Shown here: piece after piece, positions 26,860-40,400 of the stretch
Numbering within the stretch: the stretch's first letter is position 1
How the letters are laid out: the number at the start of each line of letters is the position of its first letter
Assembly (NCBI RefSeq): GCF_022458985.1
Contig: NC_061783.1
Location: 10,570,413 to 10,634,412 of the forward strand
Source of the DNA: Mugil cephalus
Lineage: Eukaryota > Chordata > Actinopteri > Mugiliformes > Mugilidae
Reading direction: 5' to 3'
DNA length: 64,000 bases
Notes under the pieces: generated by a model
Databases searched by the model: none
Seen by the model: only the letters and a program-made list of their open reading frames with translations
Told to the model about the DNA's origin: nothing
Made by a program: the position numbers and the translations under genes

Positions 26860-27617
26860 CTAACGTGACTACCACCAGGGCCGCTTCGAGCCGACCGACG
26901 CCGCGGAGCATCATGGGAGTCGTAGTTCCCTTCGCCCTAGTCAGTTCGAGAAGGCGAGGCCTCACCAAAATACAACTCCCATCTCGACCTTCGCACACCG
27001 AGCCCCGTCGTCCAATCTGAATATGTGGGAGGAGCGCGTCCGCCCACAAAAGCCACAGCTATCTCCCCGTATCTCCCCCTTTAAAAAATCAATTGTGCAC
27101 GAAAAAAACGGGAATGCGCTCAAAATAAAAACACTGGTGACGGTTTGTTTTCGGTGTTAGGACGGACGGCGACGAGGCGTCCCCGCGCGTCGTGCCACGA
27201 GAGGAGCGGCGGCTGACAGGCAGGAGCAGCGAGGAGGGTGTTGTCCTGATGCTTAAATGGAAGTGGGTGGGCCTCCACGGTCACACACTGCCAACTTCTC
27301 TGTGGATACCGTTCTGACAAGCGCCAATTTGCTCGTTTATGGACTGCGTGTCCGGTAAAAGAGACGTACGACGGGGCTGCGAGGCGTCCGACGGAGCGGG
27401 GACGGTCGCCGCGCGCTCTCCCTGTTATTTCCGTTATTTGGGGGCTGCTTGATTGTGGCTGCGCTTGGCACCGCCCTTCCTGGCCGGTGGGTGGTTTCGT
27501 CAAACGGGCAGATCCGCCACGGCCCAGAGCCGAACATATAGGCCGTCCTCCGCCTCTGTACCCGGCCGGCCTTCTACCGTGAACTACACCCTCTCCCTCT
27601 CCGTATATTAATGCGTT
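26860..27617 (+). promoter_or_regulatory. sp4: sp4 CpG-rich promoter and 5' UTR
   Basis: CpG-dense block in an otherwise CpG-poor window, ending at the sp4 start codon. On the minus strand 26908-26927 reads AACTACGACTCCCATGATGC, which agrees with the ZNF143/SBS consensus (ACTACAAYTCCCAGMATGC) at about 16 of 19 positions. A second partial match, AATACAACTCCCA, lies at 26969-26981. A CCAAT motif is at about 27011. No TATA box. Long ORFs through this block, including one of 211 codons on the minus strand, are CpG-island artefacts. Confidence 0.65.
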
Positions 27618-30600
27618 ATGAGTGGTAGGTACCCTCCCCCCTCTCCGTCTCCACCCCTCTCTCCTCTCTATCCGTCTGACAGATACGAGGCTCAGTGCCC
27701 CCTTTGATATTGATGATGAGGTTACTGGTTTTTCTCCTCTGCCTTTATTGATCACCTTTGTTGTATTTTTTTTATTATCTGCATCACGCTCACATTTTAT
27801 TTACAGGACGTAGCAGCCCGTGCACGGCTCAACCTGCCACTTTGCAGGCACTGAGCGCGGGGAGATGTTAAAAACTGGAGATATTCTAACGTTTCACTCC
27901 TGTTTCCGCAGACTCGAAGAAGGAATCATCTGGAACTGAAGGAGGGAAAGCATCTAAAAGGGGGAAAAGTTCTGGATCGCAGGTAACAACAAAAACCAAC
28001 AAAAGGAAGAAAAGTAATAGGAGTTTATTATAGTTCATTACTTTTTGCCTTGCCTGTAGGCCAAAAATGTACTCCCTCCCTCCCAGCCAGCCAGCCAGCC
28101 AGACACCTCTGGGGGCGTTTCTCTGGTGAATTCCACTTCCTGCTTCTGTGCAGCCCTGCTGAGAGCCAGCACAGAGCCTCCTAAAGAGGCTTTTATGGTT
28201 GTCACTCTTTCACCAGTGTACTTTTCTATTGTCCGTTTGACTTGTGATGAAATTTAATTGATTCCCCGCGTCTGGATTTGTTTTAAAGACCTGCAGCTTT
28301 GGTATGTGGCTGTGCAACTGTGTTAACTTCTATTATTAGCAGGTTGTATATGTCTATATTTTCAAGCTAGTCTGTTTGTTCCTTTTGTTGGTAAATGTGT
28401 GTGACAAGCATCGCCGCTATGCTACTTTGATGCTATTTGAGCTTTTATGCAGTCCAAGCTGTTTCCCGAATTGCAGAATTGTGAGGTGTGCAGCATTAAA
28501 AAATGTGTGCTTGCGACCTAGTTCCTTTGAAAGGGAGGAGAGAGAGAGAAGGCGGCATTTTCCTCCACTGTTCTGAGAAAAGAGAAATGTGGTTCTCACA
28601 CGCCCACCCACTCGCTTCCTGTAATACCGCCCACTTCCACTGACAGCTCTCTCTCAGCTTTTTGTGTTGCCTTTTTCTGCACCGTGTTTCTTCCCACCCC
28701 TCGCCCCTTTACCCTTTCTCTTCCTCATTTTAAATTGTTCTTTGTGTGAGAGGCGATACTTGCTCAGCCCTCTCCTTAAGCTTATTTACACTATTTTACA
28801 TAATGTGTTTGCGTATGAACATGAGCCGTCTGTGTGTGTGTGCGCCTCTGTCCCTGAGTAATTTCTTCTCATCGCCTCCCTTGTCACTCCTGTTTGACCG
28901 TTTCTCGCTCTGTCCTCCTCCCTTCCATCACTCATCTGCCCTTTGTCCTACTGTGTCCTCCAGGATTCCTCTCAGCCCTCTCCATTGGCTCTGCTCGCGG
29001 CCACCTGCAGTAAGATAGGAGGGCAGGGAGGAGCAGAGGGGACCCAGGTCCAAGCAGGGGCCCATCAGATCCAGGTCCAAGCTGGTCAAATCCAGTTGCA
29101 AGCAGGTCAACTCCAGGGTCAGATAGTGGTGGACACAGCCGGGGGTCAGGCCCTGTTGCCCCAGCAGCTGGAACTGGTCCCAGCACAGTTCACAGGGAAC
29201 GGCTGGCAGATCATTACAGCAGCACCTACTATGGCCAAGGAGAACACCAGTCAACCTGTTGCTGTGACTGTAGCAACAACGTTGGCCAATGACAGCTCTC
29301 CTTGTGGACGCAAGGTATAGCACTAGGGAGTAGGGGAACATGGTTTGGGCATTTTTTTTTTAAAATGATTGTCTGTTTTACTTCACTTAACTCTATCATT
29401 ACACCTTTTCTGTTGGGCAGGTGAAAGCAGAAGTGCGGACCAACAGTGTTGCAGCCAGTCAGCAACAGCAGCAGCAGCAGCAGTTCCAGATCATCCAGGT
29501 TCAGAACCTGCCCAATGCTGGGGGCGGGGTCCAGTATCAGGTCATACCTCACCTGCAGACGGCAGATGGACAGCAGATCCATATCAGCCCTCAGGCGGCC
29601 TCCATCGGGGCTCTACCTGAGCAGGTGCAGATCATCCAGACTTCAAATTCAAGTCAGGCCCAGGCGATCCTCCAGCCAGCCAACCAGCAGACCATCCTGA
29701 CGAGTACAGCCAATCAGCAAACGGTCCCGTTGCAGATCCGTCCCGCACAGTCGTTCCCGCTCCAGCTGCAAACTCTGCAAGGCTCCCAAACCCCCGTCAT
29801 GACCACGGTACCCATAAACCTCGGTGGAATGACTCTAGCTTTGCCTGTGATCAATAATGTCGGAGGGGGCGGAGCCGTGCAGCTTATCCAATCAGCAGAT
29901 GGCACATTCTCTGTTGCCAATGGAAACCAGCTGGTCACAACAGCGGTGTCCGGGGCGGCTCCTGCAACAGCTGGAGCCGGATCAGCGGCGGCAGCTGAAG
30001 GTGACAGCATGCCGGATGGGGCTCAAGTGGTTTCTGCTGGAACTGAGGTTGGATCAGCTGACACCCAGGTGCTAAGCACCGAGGCAGACTCTCAAAGCCA
30101 GAACCAGGCCAACGGGCTGCAGAGCCAGGCAGATACAGCAGGATCCATCCAACAGGTGATCGTGGGCCAGGTGGGGCACCAATTGGTGCAACAGATCCAG
30201 CTCCAACCCCAGGCTCAGAGTCAGGGTCAGGCCCAGGGCCAGCAGCAACCTCAGCACATTCAGACCCTTCAGCTGGCCCCAGGACAAACCCTGCAGCCCA
30301 TTCAGGCCTTCCAGAACCCAGCACACGTCCTTATTCGCACTCCAACCCTGTCGCCCTCCGGGCAACTCACCTGGCAGACTCTGCAGTTGCCCGGTGGAGT
30401 CTCCCTTCAGGGCGGTCTTGGGACAGCTATGCCACAGCAGCTCACGCTGGCTCCGGTGGCAGGTGGGACACCGGTGGGAAGTGGAGGCCTGGTCTCCCTG
30501 AGTGGAACTCCCTTGACACTGAGCGCAGGCCAGATCAACCCGGGGTCAGGGGTGCAGACTGTCAGCATCGCCGGACTGGGCACAGCTGGGGTTCAAGTGC

Positions 30601-32668
30601 AGGGTGTACCCCTCACCATTGCTGGTCTACAGGGTAAGGACTCAATAATCCAGTACTGATCATTCACTTCTATACTATCTGGTTATTGCAGTGTGGTTGT
30701 GGATCCAGAGCATTTAAGGTGAAACTTGTGAAAGAAACATCTCTAGTATCCTATACTTACTATTCAAAGCTGAATTATATGAGGACGTCCTGCTTCTTAC
30801 CTGCTCAGTCAAATAGTGTGTCTACCTCTGGACTACTTTGTACATATTTTCTCTACACAACCACAACTAAAACACTGTACTTGTTTTTAATAAATAAGCT
30901 GAAACAATCTTTTTCAACCAGGTCAGCCACAGGGTCAGGACGGGGTCAAAGTTCAGTCGCCTTCGGTGACTCTCACTGTTGGCAACGTGGCAGCAGGTTC
31001 ATCAATGAGTCCGGACCAGCTGGGCTCCGTTCAGAGCTCTTCAGACCAGGAGGGGCCACCCAGCAAGAGGCTTCGACGAGTCGCCTGCTCTTGTCCAAAC
31101 TGCAGGGATGGAGAGGGAAGGTAAGGGACACAACTAAATTTCTAAAGACTGATGATACCTGAACCAAAAAAAAAAGAATTTAAATAGTTGTGTAACATAC
31201 ACACTCTCCAGCTCTCACCTAACTCGAGTGTTTGTTGCAGGAACAGTGGGGACCCCACGAAGAAAAAGCAGCACATCTGCCACATGGAGGGCTGCGGGAA
31301 GGTGTACGGAAAGACGTCTCACCTAAGGGCCCACCTGCGCTGGCACACCGGCGAGAGGCCGTTTGTCTGCAACTGGATCTTCTGTGGCAAGAGGTTCACC
31401 CGGAGCGACGAGCTGCAGAGACACCGGAGAACACACACAGGTTGGAAAAAACACAAAAAAATAGAAAATGTTCTTATTCACAGTGTCAGATTGGTGGCAG
31501 AAGAGAAAGGACAACTGAATCCAAAACAGGACAAACAAAATCAAATGAGAATGGCTAACTGATCAAACAGAAGTTAAACATTCACAGGTATAATTAAAAA
31601 TAACTATATGTAGGCTCTTACATGCAGAACGTCGGCTCCAGAGGATGTGTTGGATATAGAATCTTGACTCTGATGTAAGAGGACCATTGTGTATTGTTCT
31701 TGGCTGCAGCAGTTGACTTAAATAGGGGGCGAGTATCAAAGAGAAATGTATAAATAAGCGTAAACCAGTGTATGTTGTGACGACAGTACATAGAGGGCCA
31801 TGTGACCAAAGCAATTGTTTCCCCATAGTCGAACAATGATCGTTGTATTATATAGGGTCAATTAACAATCACTGGTTTCAAAACAGGAAGGATTTCTGAA
31901 CAGAAAAAAATAGTGTTGTCTTGACCTTTGCCTGCGCCACGTGGACGTGATAAGAGACGGACAATAAGCTGTCTAGCCAGACTCCTACGTATTTATAAAC
32001 CCGCTCTACAACGGCTCCATCTCTAGCTGTGATGTTCAAGGTGGAGGGCAGCACAACAAACAGCATCCCCTACTCTGGGCAGTGTTTAATAACATATTGA
32101 GTTCAGCACTGGTGGAGTTGAGGACAGCATCTTATCACATATGAGTCCATATTATGGCTGAAGTGTCTTGTCTTCAGTCTTGTGAAATGTACTGTAGTGT
32201 ATGTACTGTAACTGAAGAAGGAAAAAAAAAAACAGTGGCACCATCTTCAGTTTCGTTTGCAGCCCGAAATCCAGAAGTATCAATTTACACTGATTCACTG
32301 GAAAAAGCGACACATGAGCTTTCTAATTCTCAAATCAACGCAAACAAAGCTAATTTTATTATTATTTGTGACCCCGTCTTTTCTCTCCCACAGGTGAAAA
32401 GCGCTTCGAGTGTCCCGAATGCTCCAAACGCTTCATGCGCAGCGACCACCTTTCAAAGCACATCAAGACCCATCAAAACAAGAAGAGCGGCACCGCGGTG
32501 GCAATCATCACCACTGACGACATGGAGGAGGAGGACGCCCCCGAAGACCTGGGCGCCTCCCCTCAGATCGTCACTGTGGCAACGCTCTCGCGTGACTCTG
32601 ACCCTGCTACACCCACCACCTCCAATCACATGGAGGAAGAGGAGGAGGCAGAGGAGGAGTTTGAATAG
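27618..32668 (+). CDS. sp4: Transcription factor Sp4 (7 coding exons, 771 aa)
   Basis: Coding exons: 27618-27624, 27912-27982, 28964-29314, 29421-30633, 30922-31120, 31241-31440, 32394-32668. All are GT-AG and in frame; the total of 771 aa is close to human SP4 (784). The N-terminus is a short KS-rich stretch, then the SP box ([16 protein letters not shown], about residues 30-45). Exons 3-4 form the glutamine-rich transactivation region, with an 8-Q run near residue 158 and Sp-type phrases such as VPLQIRP and GVQVQGVP. Exon 5 has the buttonhead box ([14 protein letters not shown]). Exons 6-7 have three C2H2 fingers (about 625-710) with [16 protein letters not shown] and RSDHLSKH. The tail [18 protein letters not shown] is diagnostic of Sp4 against Sp1 and Sp3. 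Family role: nuclear GC-box-binding activator, prominent in neurons. The exon 6 donor (ACAG/GTTGGA) is weak but required by phase. Confidence 0.95.
31600..32110 (-). mobile_element. LINE fragment antisense in sp4 intron 6
   Basis: The minus strand near 31900-32060 encodes [17 protein letters not shown], which matches the C-terminal reverse-transcriptase region of fish non-LTR retrotransposons (pattern YKYLGIWLD). The fragment is short and broken. Both ends are approximate and no poly(A) or target duplication was identified. Confidence 0.5.
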
Positions 32669-33146
32669 GCGGTTGACTTCCTGTTTTTTTGGAGGTCTTT
32701 GCAGGGACTGTGAGGAAAATAACTTTTTTTTTTTCTTTTTAAATTTTACATCGTTTAAAAAAAAAAAAAAAAATCACGAAAAGGGTCTCAAAGCAGACGG
32801 GATGATGTGATGGATAGAAACCGAAAACTGTAAACATCACAATCTAAAGAAGATGACTAACACGTATAATAACAAAAAAATCTAGTGTGTATGAAAGATT
32901 AGTTTGGCATTTTATGAAATTAATCTATAATAATTCCATGTGCGGTGGGGAAAGGAATGTAAGTAGATTAGCACAAGACAGGGGGGACCTGCAGAATCTA
33001 AAACCATCCGACATCGAGAGACGTTCTTTTCTTAATCGCAACAGAAACTAACTCTATGCACAAAGTTGTGTTCCCGTTTCATACCTGTCAGACAGTGCTG
33101 AGGGTCAATCATGGTACAGAGCTGTTGTGGAGCAGTGACAGTTTTG

Positions 33147-33190
<44 letters not shown>

Positions 33191-34715
33191 AATGAGAGCG
33201 TGTTTGTATTCCCATGCTGTCCTGCAGAGGATCTACCTAATTTGAGTTTTATTTATGGTTCAGGTTTAAGTCCTCAGATGAGATTCAGGTGTTGATTCCT
33301 GATAGGGCATAAATCTAAAGGAGTAGAGAGAAAAAAAAAAAAAAAGCACATATAATAAGATTTATAAATAATGCATTCCTATTGAGGCGCAGTGGCCATT
33401 AGAGAAAAAAAAATAAGGTTTCTATAGAGAAAAACAATCTAGCTTTCTACAACTTTGTTTGTGTAGTGAAAGCAATACTATAATGACAATCCTAGTGAAA
33501 CCATGTTTACATTGTCAGGGGAAGTTTTCTCTGTTAATTAAAAAAAAAAAAAAAGAAAAACGAAAAAAAAAGCCAGTTCGCTCTAAGATCTGCGTGCTCT
33601 AAGGGAAAACATCAGGAAGCAGTGCCGTCATCCGGACAAACCATTTACACATGCCACCGTTTATCAACTGCATTTGTAAGTTTTTTTTCTCGCAAGAAAT
33701 AAAATCGTAGACGGTTGTGTCAGATGGCTGCACTGTCGCCGCCGCCGCCGCCTTCTGTGCTCTGTTGGCCACACCTCTCCACCTCTAACTCCGCTAACAC
33801 CACCCATGTGCCACAATTGCCTTAACACAAGCTGTTGTACAGAGGGAGCTTCAGAGCGAGGCGGGTGGAGGAGGAGGAGGGGAGCTCTCCTGCGCCATGA
33901 GCCGGGGAGCCGAGCGCAGCACAGGCAGGTGACGCAAGAGGGACGAGAGCCGTGGGTGGGAGTGGGCCATTTAGCTACGTGGATATTACGAGATGTTTTC
34001 TGGTGGTGTTGCTCTGTGTTAGTTTGGTGCGTACATTCTTTTTAAATTAAAAGATACTTTTATTTTATAAAAAATCTCCTTTCCCTCTCCTCCCCTGAAG
34101 TATGTTAACACACAGGGCCCCGCTGTGTATGGCTAATTTATTATTTATCCTTGATTTGTAATATTTGCCTTTTGCTGAACTCGTATTTGTGTGCGTTGAT
34201 TCCAAGGTTGTGTACAGCATGTTTGAGTTTTTTGCCGTAGTGCTGCTTCTCTTTCTCCTTTACTCTTTGTGCTTCTGTTTTTTCTTTTTTCTACGTCTGA
34301 CCATTGCTGTTCACATCTGCTTTCTTTTACTCTTTGCGCCATTACGTGTTTTTTGGAGGAAAATAAATGACAAAAGAAGAAAGCAACAAAAAGAGTGACT
34401 ATTGTTCAAAGTTTAAAAAGGTTGATACCAAACGAATTTAGATGTTTTTTGGTAATATTTTGTGTGACAACCGACTCTTTTTTTTCTTTGATATTTTGTA
34501 GTGACATCTCATTTGTAAATCTTTTTCTAAAGATGTTTGTTCGTCTCCATGACATTTGATAATGGGTTTTTGCCAGGTTAGCCTCAAAGGCTTCGGTTTA
34601 TTGATATTTTTAAAACTGGTTTGTACAAATGTGTTATGTCAATAAAAAAAAAAAAGAAAACAAGCAGAAAAGATGCTTTGCCTGCATAACACTTGACAAT
34701 AAAGTCAGTCAAACT
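32669..34715 (+). other. sp4: sp4 3' untranslated region (inferred)
   Basis: About 2 kb without coding content. It holds A-rich runs and several AATAAA motifs; the last two, at 34641-34646 and 34698-34703, are the likely polyadenylation signals. A (GT)n run at 33150-33187 lies inside. Confidence 0.5.
33150..33187. repeat. (GT)n microsatellite in sp4 3' UTR
   Basis: Uninterrupted GT run of about 19 units. Confidence 0.95.
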
Positions 34716-34875
34716 TAAATTTGCTCGTGCACTGCTATTTGTGAGTATTAAGGAAATACAAAGAAAAACACTCGCGTGCCAAATCGGCATCAGAAAGGTG
34801 GTAATTCAACTGTATGATTATTATGGAGGATGTAGTATCTGGTGCCGTTATACTGGATTTAGTTAAACACTAGAT

Positions 34876-35030
34876 CAGGGGTCTTCAAGATTTTTCAAGC
34901 CAAGGAGCTGCAGAATGACTGAGAGATTAAGTAGGGACCCCCCTACCTACTATATGTGTTCTATATTAAACATGGCGTAGTGCTTTTTATAAATATGCAT
35001 TATTATTATTATCATTTTGCATTCAATATT
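34876..35030 (+). mobile_element. hAT-type miniature element, truncated copy
   Basis: Begins CAGGGGTCTTCAAG and shares CTATATGTGTTCTATATTAA and the TATTATTATTATC core with the element at 15816-16149. Its 3' part diverges after about 35030, so it is probably truncated. Confidence 0.65.
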
Positions 35031-37035
35031 AAACTAGATAGAATTGAAAGATAAAGAAAATAAAACAAAGCTGTCCATTTCAGCCTTAGTAGTTGGCTGA
35101 TGGGAGCAAGCTGCACTGTTTCTCTTTACTAAAATAAAATAATCTGTTATTTAGACTAGCCCACTGACTAAAACCTGGCAAAATAATAGAAACACATGTT
35201 GGTACAACCCAAAACGATTCAAAAGTACGACAAACTCCAGCATCCGAAGTGAAAACTCAATTGAATCAACAGCTCTCGCAGTTATTTTAGTCAATTGCTG
35301 ACTACCATAACCTTCAAGATGATTTAGTGGAGGACAGCAAAGTCAGAATGCATTCGTCTTAAGTGGTGTACCTAAAAAACTGGCAAGTGAGTTCTGTCGT
35401 AAACCCTCAGTATATCAAGCCTTAGCAATGAATACATAGAGTGCAATTTACACTCAGCACACACACACACACACACAGTGTATGACTCCTCCCCGCTCCT
35501 TATTACTGGATATTCTCCCAGCTGTGTTGTGATAGCAGTGACAGAGCATCTGCCCTCCCCTTGGGGACAATTACTGCTTCCAGTTACCCTTCCTGCATCC
35601 GAAGTCCTCCAGATTGACGTTATAAACTCGTGACTACTGAGTCACAGTGCAATCTGGTACCACTCAAGATCACATACCTGCTTCTTATTTGTTTGGTCAG
35701 ACTGCGAACCAAATCATGTTTAGAACAAGCATCACGTAGTGAGCTGCTCCCATACCCCTCCGAAAACAGCAAAACCTACCATCGCTCCTCCTCCGGGGGT
35801 TTTACGGAGCTGCTGCTTAAGGACTAATAAATGCAATGTAAGACTAAATAATGAAAATATTTTTGCACAACGGTTGGATGTCACAGTCAACTTTTTTTTT
35901 TGATATAAAGTGTAATTGTATACACATGCGTCATTTCACCCTTGAGTCCATGCCAATTCCAAAGAGGTCGCGTTAACAAGACGAGGGCGGGTGAACGTAC
36001 GAGCGCACGAGCTGAAAACACCGGCAAGGAGGTGTAATTAGTTTGATAAGATTCAGTCTCTAAGAATCAGCACAAGGACAGACGTGTGATGGGTTAATCA
36101 GTGTACTAACATCCACCACCAGGCTTCTAATTCATGTTATTTTAGTACGTCTGTCGTGTACGTTAACTCACAGCAGCTTTGACCAGGGGCGGTCCTTGGT
36201 TCCTGGGAGGGGGGGCCCCAGGCTAGGACGTCATCGCATCTCGTCACCCGGCTCGACGATCTGTCTGGAGGTAAAAAAGGGGGGTCGCTTGGGGAGGGGT
36301 TGTCGATGAGCATCACAAGTTTTCATCAGAAGGTTTATATGCATAATATTCCAAAAGGTAACCATCTGAGGGCCCCCTTTTAAAATGTTTCCACATGGAA
36401 ACATTTTAAAAGCATTCAAACAAATGCTTGGTGTGCGCTCCTATTCATGCTCGTGCTATAAAACTGCGACTGTAAGTCGGTGATACAAGCTTCACTAGAC
36501 GGCAGGAATATTTCTGGCTCTCTGCATGTAGCGGTGTGGCCTCAGGCTGACCTCTGACCGTGCTCCGACTCCCGCCCTGGAGCTGAAGTTCCTAATCATC
36601 ACAATGAGAGCAGCTCACAGGCTTCCAGGTCACCTCAGGAACTAGCAGTCGACCTGGACCTGACCCCACTCACCTGGGGAAATGATGCATTCTGCACATC
36701 AGCTACAAACACAGACACACAATGGCTGCTTGCTCAGACTTGCCTGGAGAAGCCGTTGTGAAAGTTGTGTGCTCCTCCCCTGAATGCAATAATACTGTGC
36801 TTGGTTGTCCTTGCTGAGGACAGTTTGGTGTAGTGTTGATATCTGTGAGAGATGATACAATAATAGAAGGAAGCAAAATACGTCTCCCAGTTCATTCTAT
36901 ACTGATGTCTAACGTCTAGAAACTAAAGCTAAGAGTTTCATTTAGTCCATAGTTTGAGAGCCTGATGATCAAAACATTTTAAACTCCCTATACTCATGGT
37001 CTGTACTGCATTAAAAATAAAACAGCAAAGTATTT
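35031..37035. other. sp4-cdca7l convergent intergenic region
   Basis: About 2 kb with a (CA)n run at 35458-35479 and no coding similarity. In human, DNAH11 lies between SP4 and CDCA7L; no dynein exon is seen here and there is no room for that gene. Confidence 0.6.
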
Positions 37036-37456
37036 TCGACAACGCTCTTCTTTATTAATATTTACAGTGGACTGACAGGGCTGCAGTGAAGTTGTTCGTA
37101 TAAATGGCTCCGTAACACAGAAATTAAGACGTGACAATTGTCCTGGTGAACATTAACATTGGAAATATTCCAAAAAACAACAAAAATAAAAACAACTACT
37201 GGCTTAAAAACAATAAAAACATTCCTGCATCTCATGCAGCTTCAACTCAGGATATATAAAACATATTAACAGTAGGTGTGCCTCATCAGAAGGTGACGTT
37301 AAAAGAAAACCTTTGCTTTTGTTTGTCTAGTTGTATAAAAGTTTGCTCTAAAACCTAAAATTGTGCTTTAAGATGGTTCCTACAGTACTTTGCAGCACGG
37401 GAACCTATGCTCTATCTGCTATATGAGCAAGTTGACTCTGGTCAGTCCTCTGGGCC
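37036..37456 (-). other. cdca7l: cdca7l 3' untranslated region (inferred)
   Basis: AT-rich sequence after the stop. A minus-strand AATAAA at 37051-37056 suggests an end about 420 nt past the stop codon. Confidence 0.55.
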
Positions 37457-40400
37457 TCACTGCAGGTCCTTCTGAATACTGCAAGAAGAAACAAAGACAT
37501 GAGCTCACTGTCTTTTTGGTTTTAAGTGGATTTCATCCCGGTCTGTAACATTAGACTGTAGAACATGATTGAGTTGACCTACCTCTCCAAATACTCGTGA
37601 ACATTGTCGTGGCCACTGTAGCGAGCCAGGCCCACCAGGATACCAGTAGCACAGCGGCCCTCCTTCTTACGACACAGACTGCAGTTACACATCCCTCTGC
37701 AGAGGGGACACGACCATGTCTACAAACAAGATACGTTCACATTTAATGAAGGTAAGTGGAAAATCAAGGTTAGCTCTTCACACGCAGCACTTGACCACAT
37801 TCAATTTAAAATCCATGAGCTTTATTTTGAGTAATGTGAAAAAAGAAAGAGTAAGCAAAAACCATTCAACAATTGTTGACAGTAAACCAACAATCATGGA
37901 TGACATGACAAACAGGCACCAAAAAAAACATTGCAATTTGGAGACTATGTGTTTGCGCTACTTTCCCCTGTGGTAGATTTTCCTCACTGTCATTTGTACA
38001 TTGATCAGGTATAACATTATGACCACCTTCCTCCTCAGAGAAGTGACATCAGCCTTCTGAGGGTTGTTGGTGGGGGGTCTTTAGGTCCTATATCTGTGGG
38101 GACTGGGAAGGGGGGGCTGGTCTGGTCTGGACTAGGTGGTTGGTACAAGTCTAAGTAACATCCACATGAATACCAGGTCCAAAAGTTTCCCAGCAGAACA
38201 ATGTATTGTCACAAGATATTCTGTGTTAATTGCTTCTCCTGTCAGTGCTTTTAATGTTGTGGCTGATCTGTGTAGATGCCTTTAAACAGCAAACCTACAG
38301 CACTCCTGTAGGTGGTGCTCTTTGCAACGTGTTCAGTTATGTCACACTAGGTCCCATTATTAGTACTCAGGTCAGTTTTGATTTATAACATCCGAGTCCA
38401 TCTCTGACATTATTCTGAATAATAATTCATTAGACTTTACAAAAGTGACACGGGGGGGTCGCCTGATTTAAGACTTCACAACTGGTTAAGAGGGACAAGC
38501 TAAGAAAGCAAATAAACCAATAAATATAGATGGTTACATACATGAAAAAAAATGTATTAGAAATAAGATGTGTTTGCACCAGTACTGTGTAAAATATACA
38601 TTTTGCTTTCTGCCAGGTTTTGTTTTTGCTGACATCGTTCCTCTCAAGTACACTTAACTCACAGTGACAGAAACGTTTAATATCTGAATATGAGCACTGA
38701 CCGGATCGAGCAGCACGGTGTAAACGTCCTCTCCGTATCGGTTCTTCAGACACGGTCCACAGAACTGACCTTTGGCCCCTGCACAGAAACCACTGCGACA
38801 CACTGTCTTGGTGTCCAGAGTCTTCTGCCTGCACTGGTGACATGAGCTGCCCTGAGAAAAAACAAACAAAAAAAAAAAAAACAGTGAAGAAACACACACA
38901 GACGCAAGACATTTAAAAAAAAAAAAAAAACGCTGCAGAGGTTGTTGAGGGGTGCAAATGGGGAAAGACGTGACTCACGTTCTCCTTGTCCCAGATCTTG
39001 TCTTTGCTGCGGTATGCTATGTTGTCCAGGTCTTCTTTGGTGATCTCATCCACTGACTTCACCACATACCGACTCCTCCTAGAAGATTGACTCCTCCTCT
39101 TTTTCTTTCTTTTACCAGCCAGTTCGCCATCCACCTGTTTACGACCACGGTGGGTAAAATTGAGTCGGCGCAAACATGACATTAACTCCAATGCTATGAG
39201 TACTTTGTTGAGGCACATTTGCAGAATGATGACCGAGATTAACAGATGTCTCAAAATTAAATATTATTCGTCTAAAAGAGAGTGGATTTGTCTGGGGTAG
39301 TTAAGTTACTAATATATAATAAAAACACCACCAACCATGTTCCTAAAGTGTACTTATACTAGATGTCTTATACTAGTCCCTTTGCCTTAACGTCTCATTC
39401 ATGAGAGCTGTGGGTGTGTAGAGACACCTCATGATGTGAAGTGTGTGTTGCATGTCGTACCTCCACCAGTTTCTTGATGTCTACGGTTCTGGGGCTTCTG
39501 CGACTAAGCGGCTCACTCTTTTCCTCCACCCCAAAGTTCTCAGGAGGACGAGCCTTGCGGGACGGGTTCCTCCTCTCAGAGCCGAGGTCTCGCTCAAACT
39601 TGCGTTTCCGCGGTGTCACTTTCTCCGTCACTCGCCTCTTCTTCTGCAGAGACAGTGTTTGAATACCACAACAGTACAAGTACAATTGTCATTTTGCTGA
39701 TGTGTGCCATCTTCAACTTGTGTCACTTTGTAGAAAACCCAATGAAGTATTATGTTATTAGTGATGTTTGACAAAAGGTTTATTTAGCTGTTTGCTTGTG
39801 TACTCACTGGAGGGGTGGTAGGCTGAGTGAGGTCTGCCATAGTGCTCAAATCAGCAAACAGCTTAGCCAGCTGAAAAACATCAACAGAGCAGACCAGAGT
39901 CACACATACAGTACGTGACGAGGAAGGAGCTGATGAAAGGTAAATGAAGTAATGTCTCGGTACCATGGCCTTGTTTTCTTGGATATTCTTGTTCCGTTTC
40001 GTTAGGCTCTGAGACAGGACCTCCTCTTTGTCTTCTTCCTCCTCCTCCTCTTCCTCCTCTTCTTCTTCTTCTTCTTCCTCCTCATGCTGCTTCTTTTTTG
40101 CCCTCCTTCCTCTAGTCGTCCGTGGAGGAGGATTTTCTTTGACTGGCTTTGAGGTCTTTTTCTCTTGTGACTGCTGTTTGGGGGAGGACAGTCTTTTGAT
40201 GGGAAACCTGACGAGCAAGACAAGAAATATCACAGAAGAGAGCATGAAACACACAAGATGGGACACACTATCAAACAGCGCTAGACCGACTCCATTCATG
40301 CTCAATTTAACTTTTAAATAAAAAAAATATTAGTGACTATACATAACTGCTTCATTAGGAGTCACGGCACAAAGTGGCAATTGTACCCCACAATTTAAAT

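Noticed and set aside
27120..27755. 211-codon minus-strand ORF
   Set aside because: It lies in the sp4 CpG-rich promoter, where stop codons are rare; no recognisable domain and no splice context.
35030..35040. ACTAGAT as a target duplication for the hAT-like copy at 34876
   Set aside because: The 7-bp match to CACTAGAT is tempting, but related copies continue past this point, so the copy is more likely truncated and the match chance.
40028..40321. Plus-strand poly-serine ORF
   Set aside because: It is the antisense shadow of the cdca7l glutamate run.
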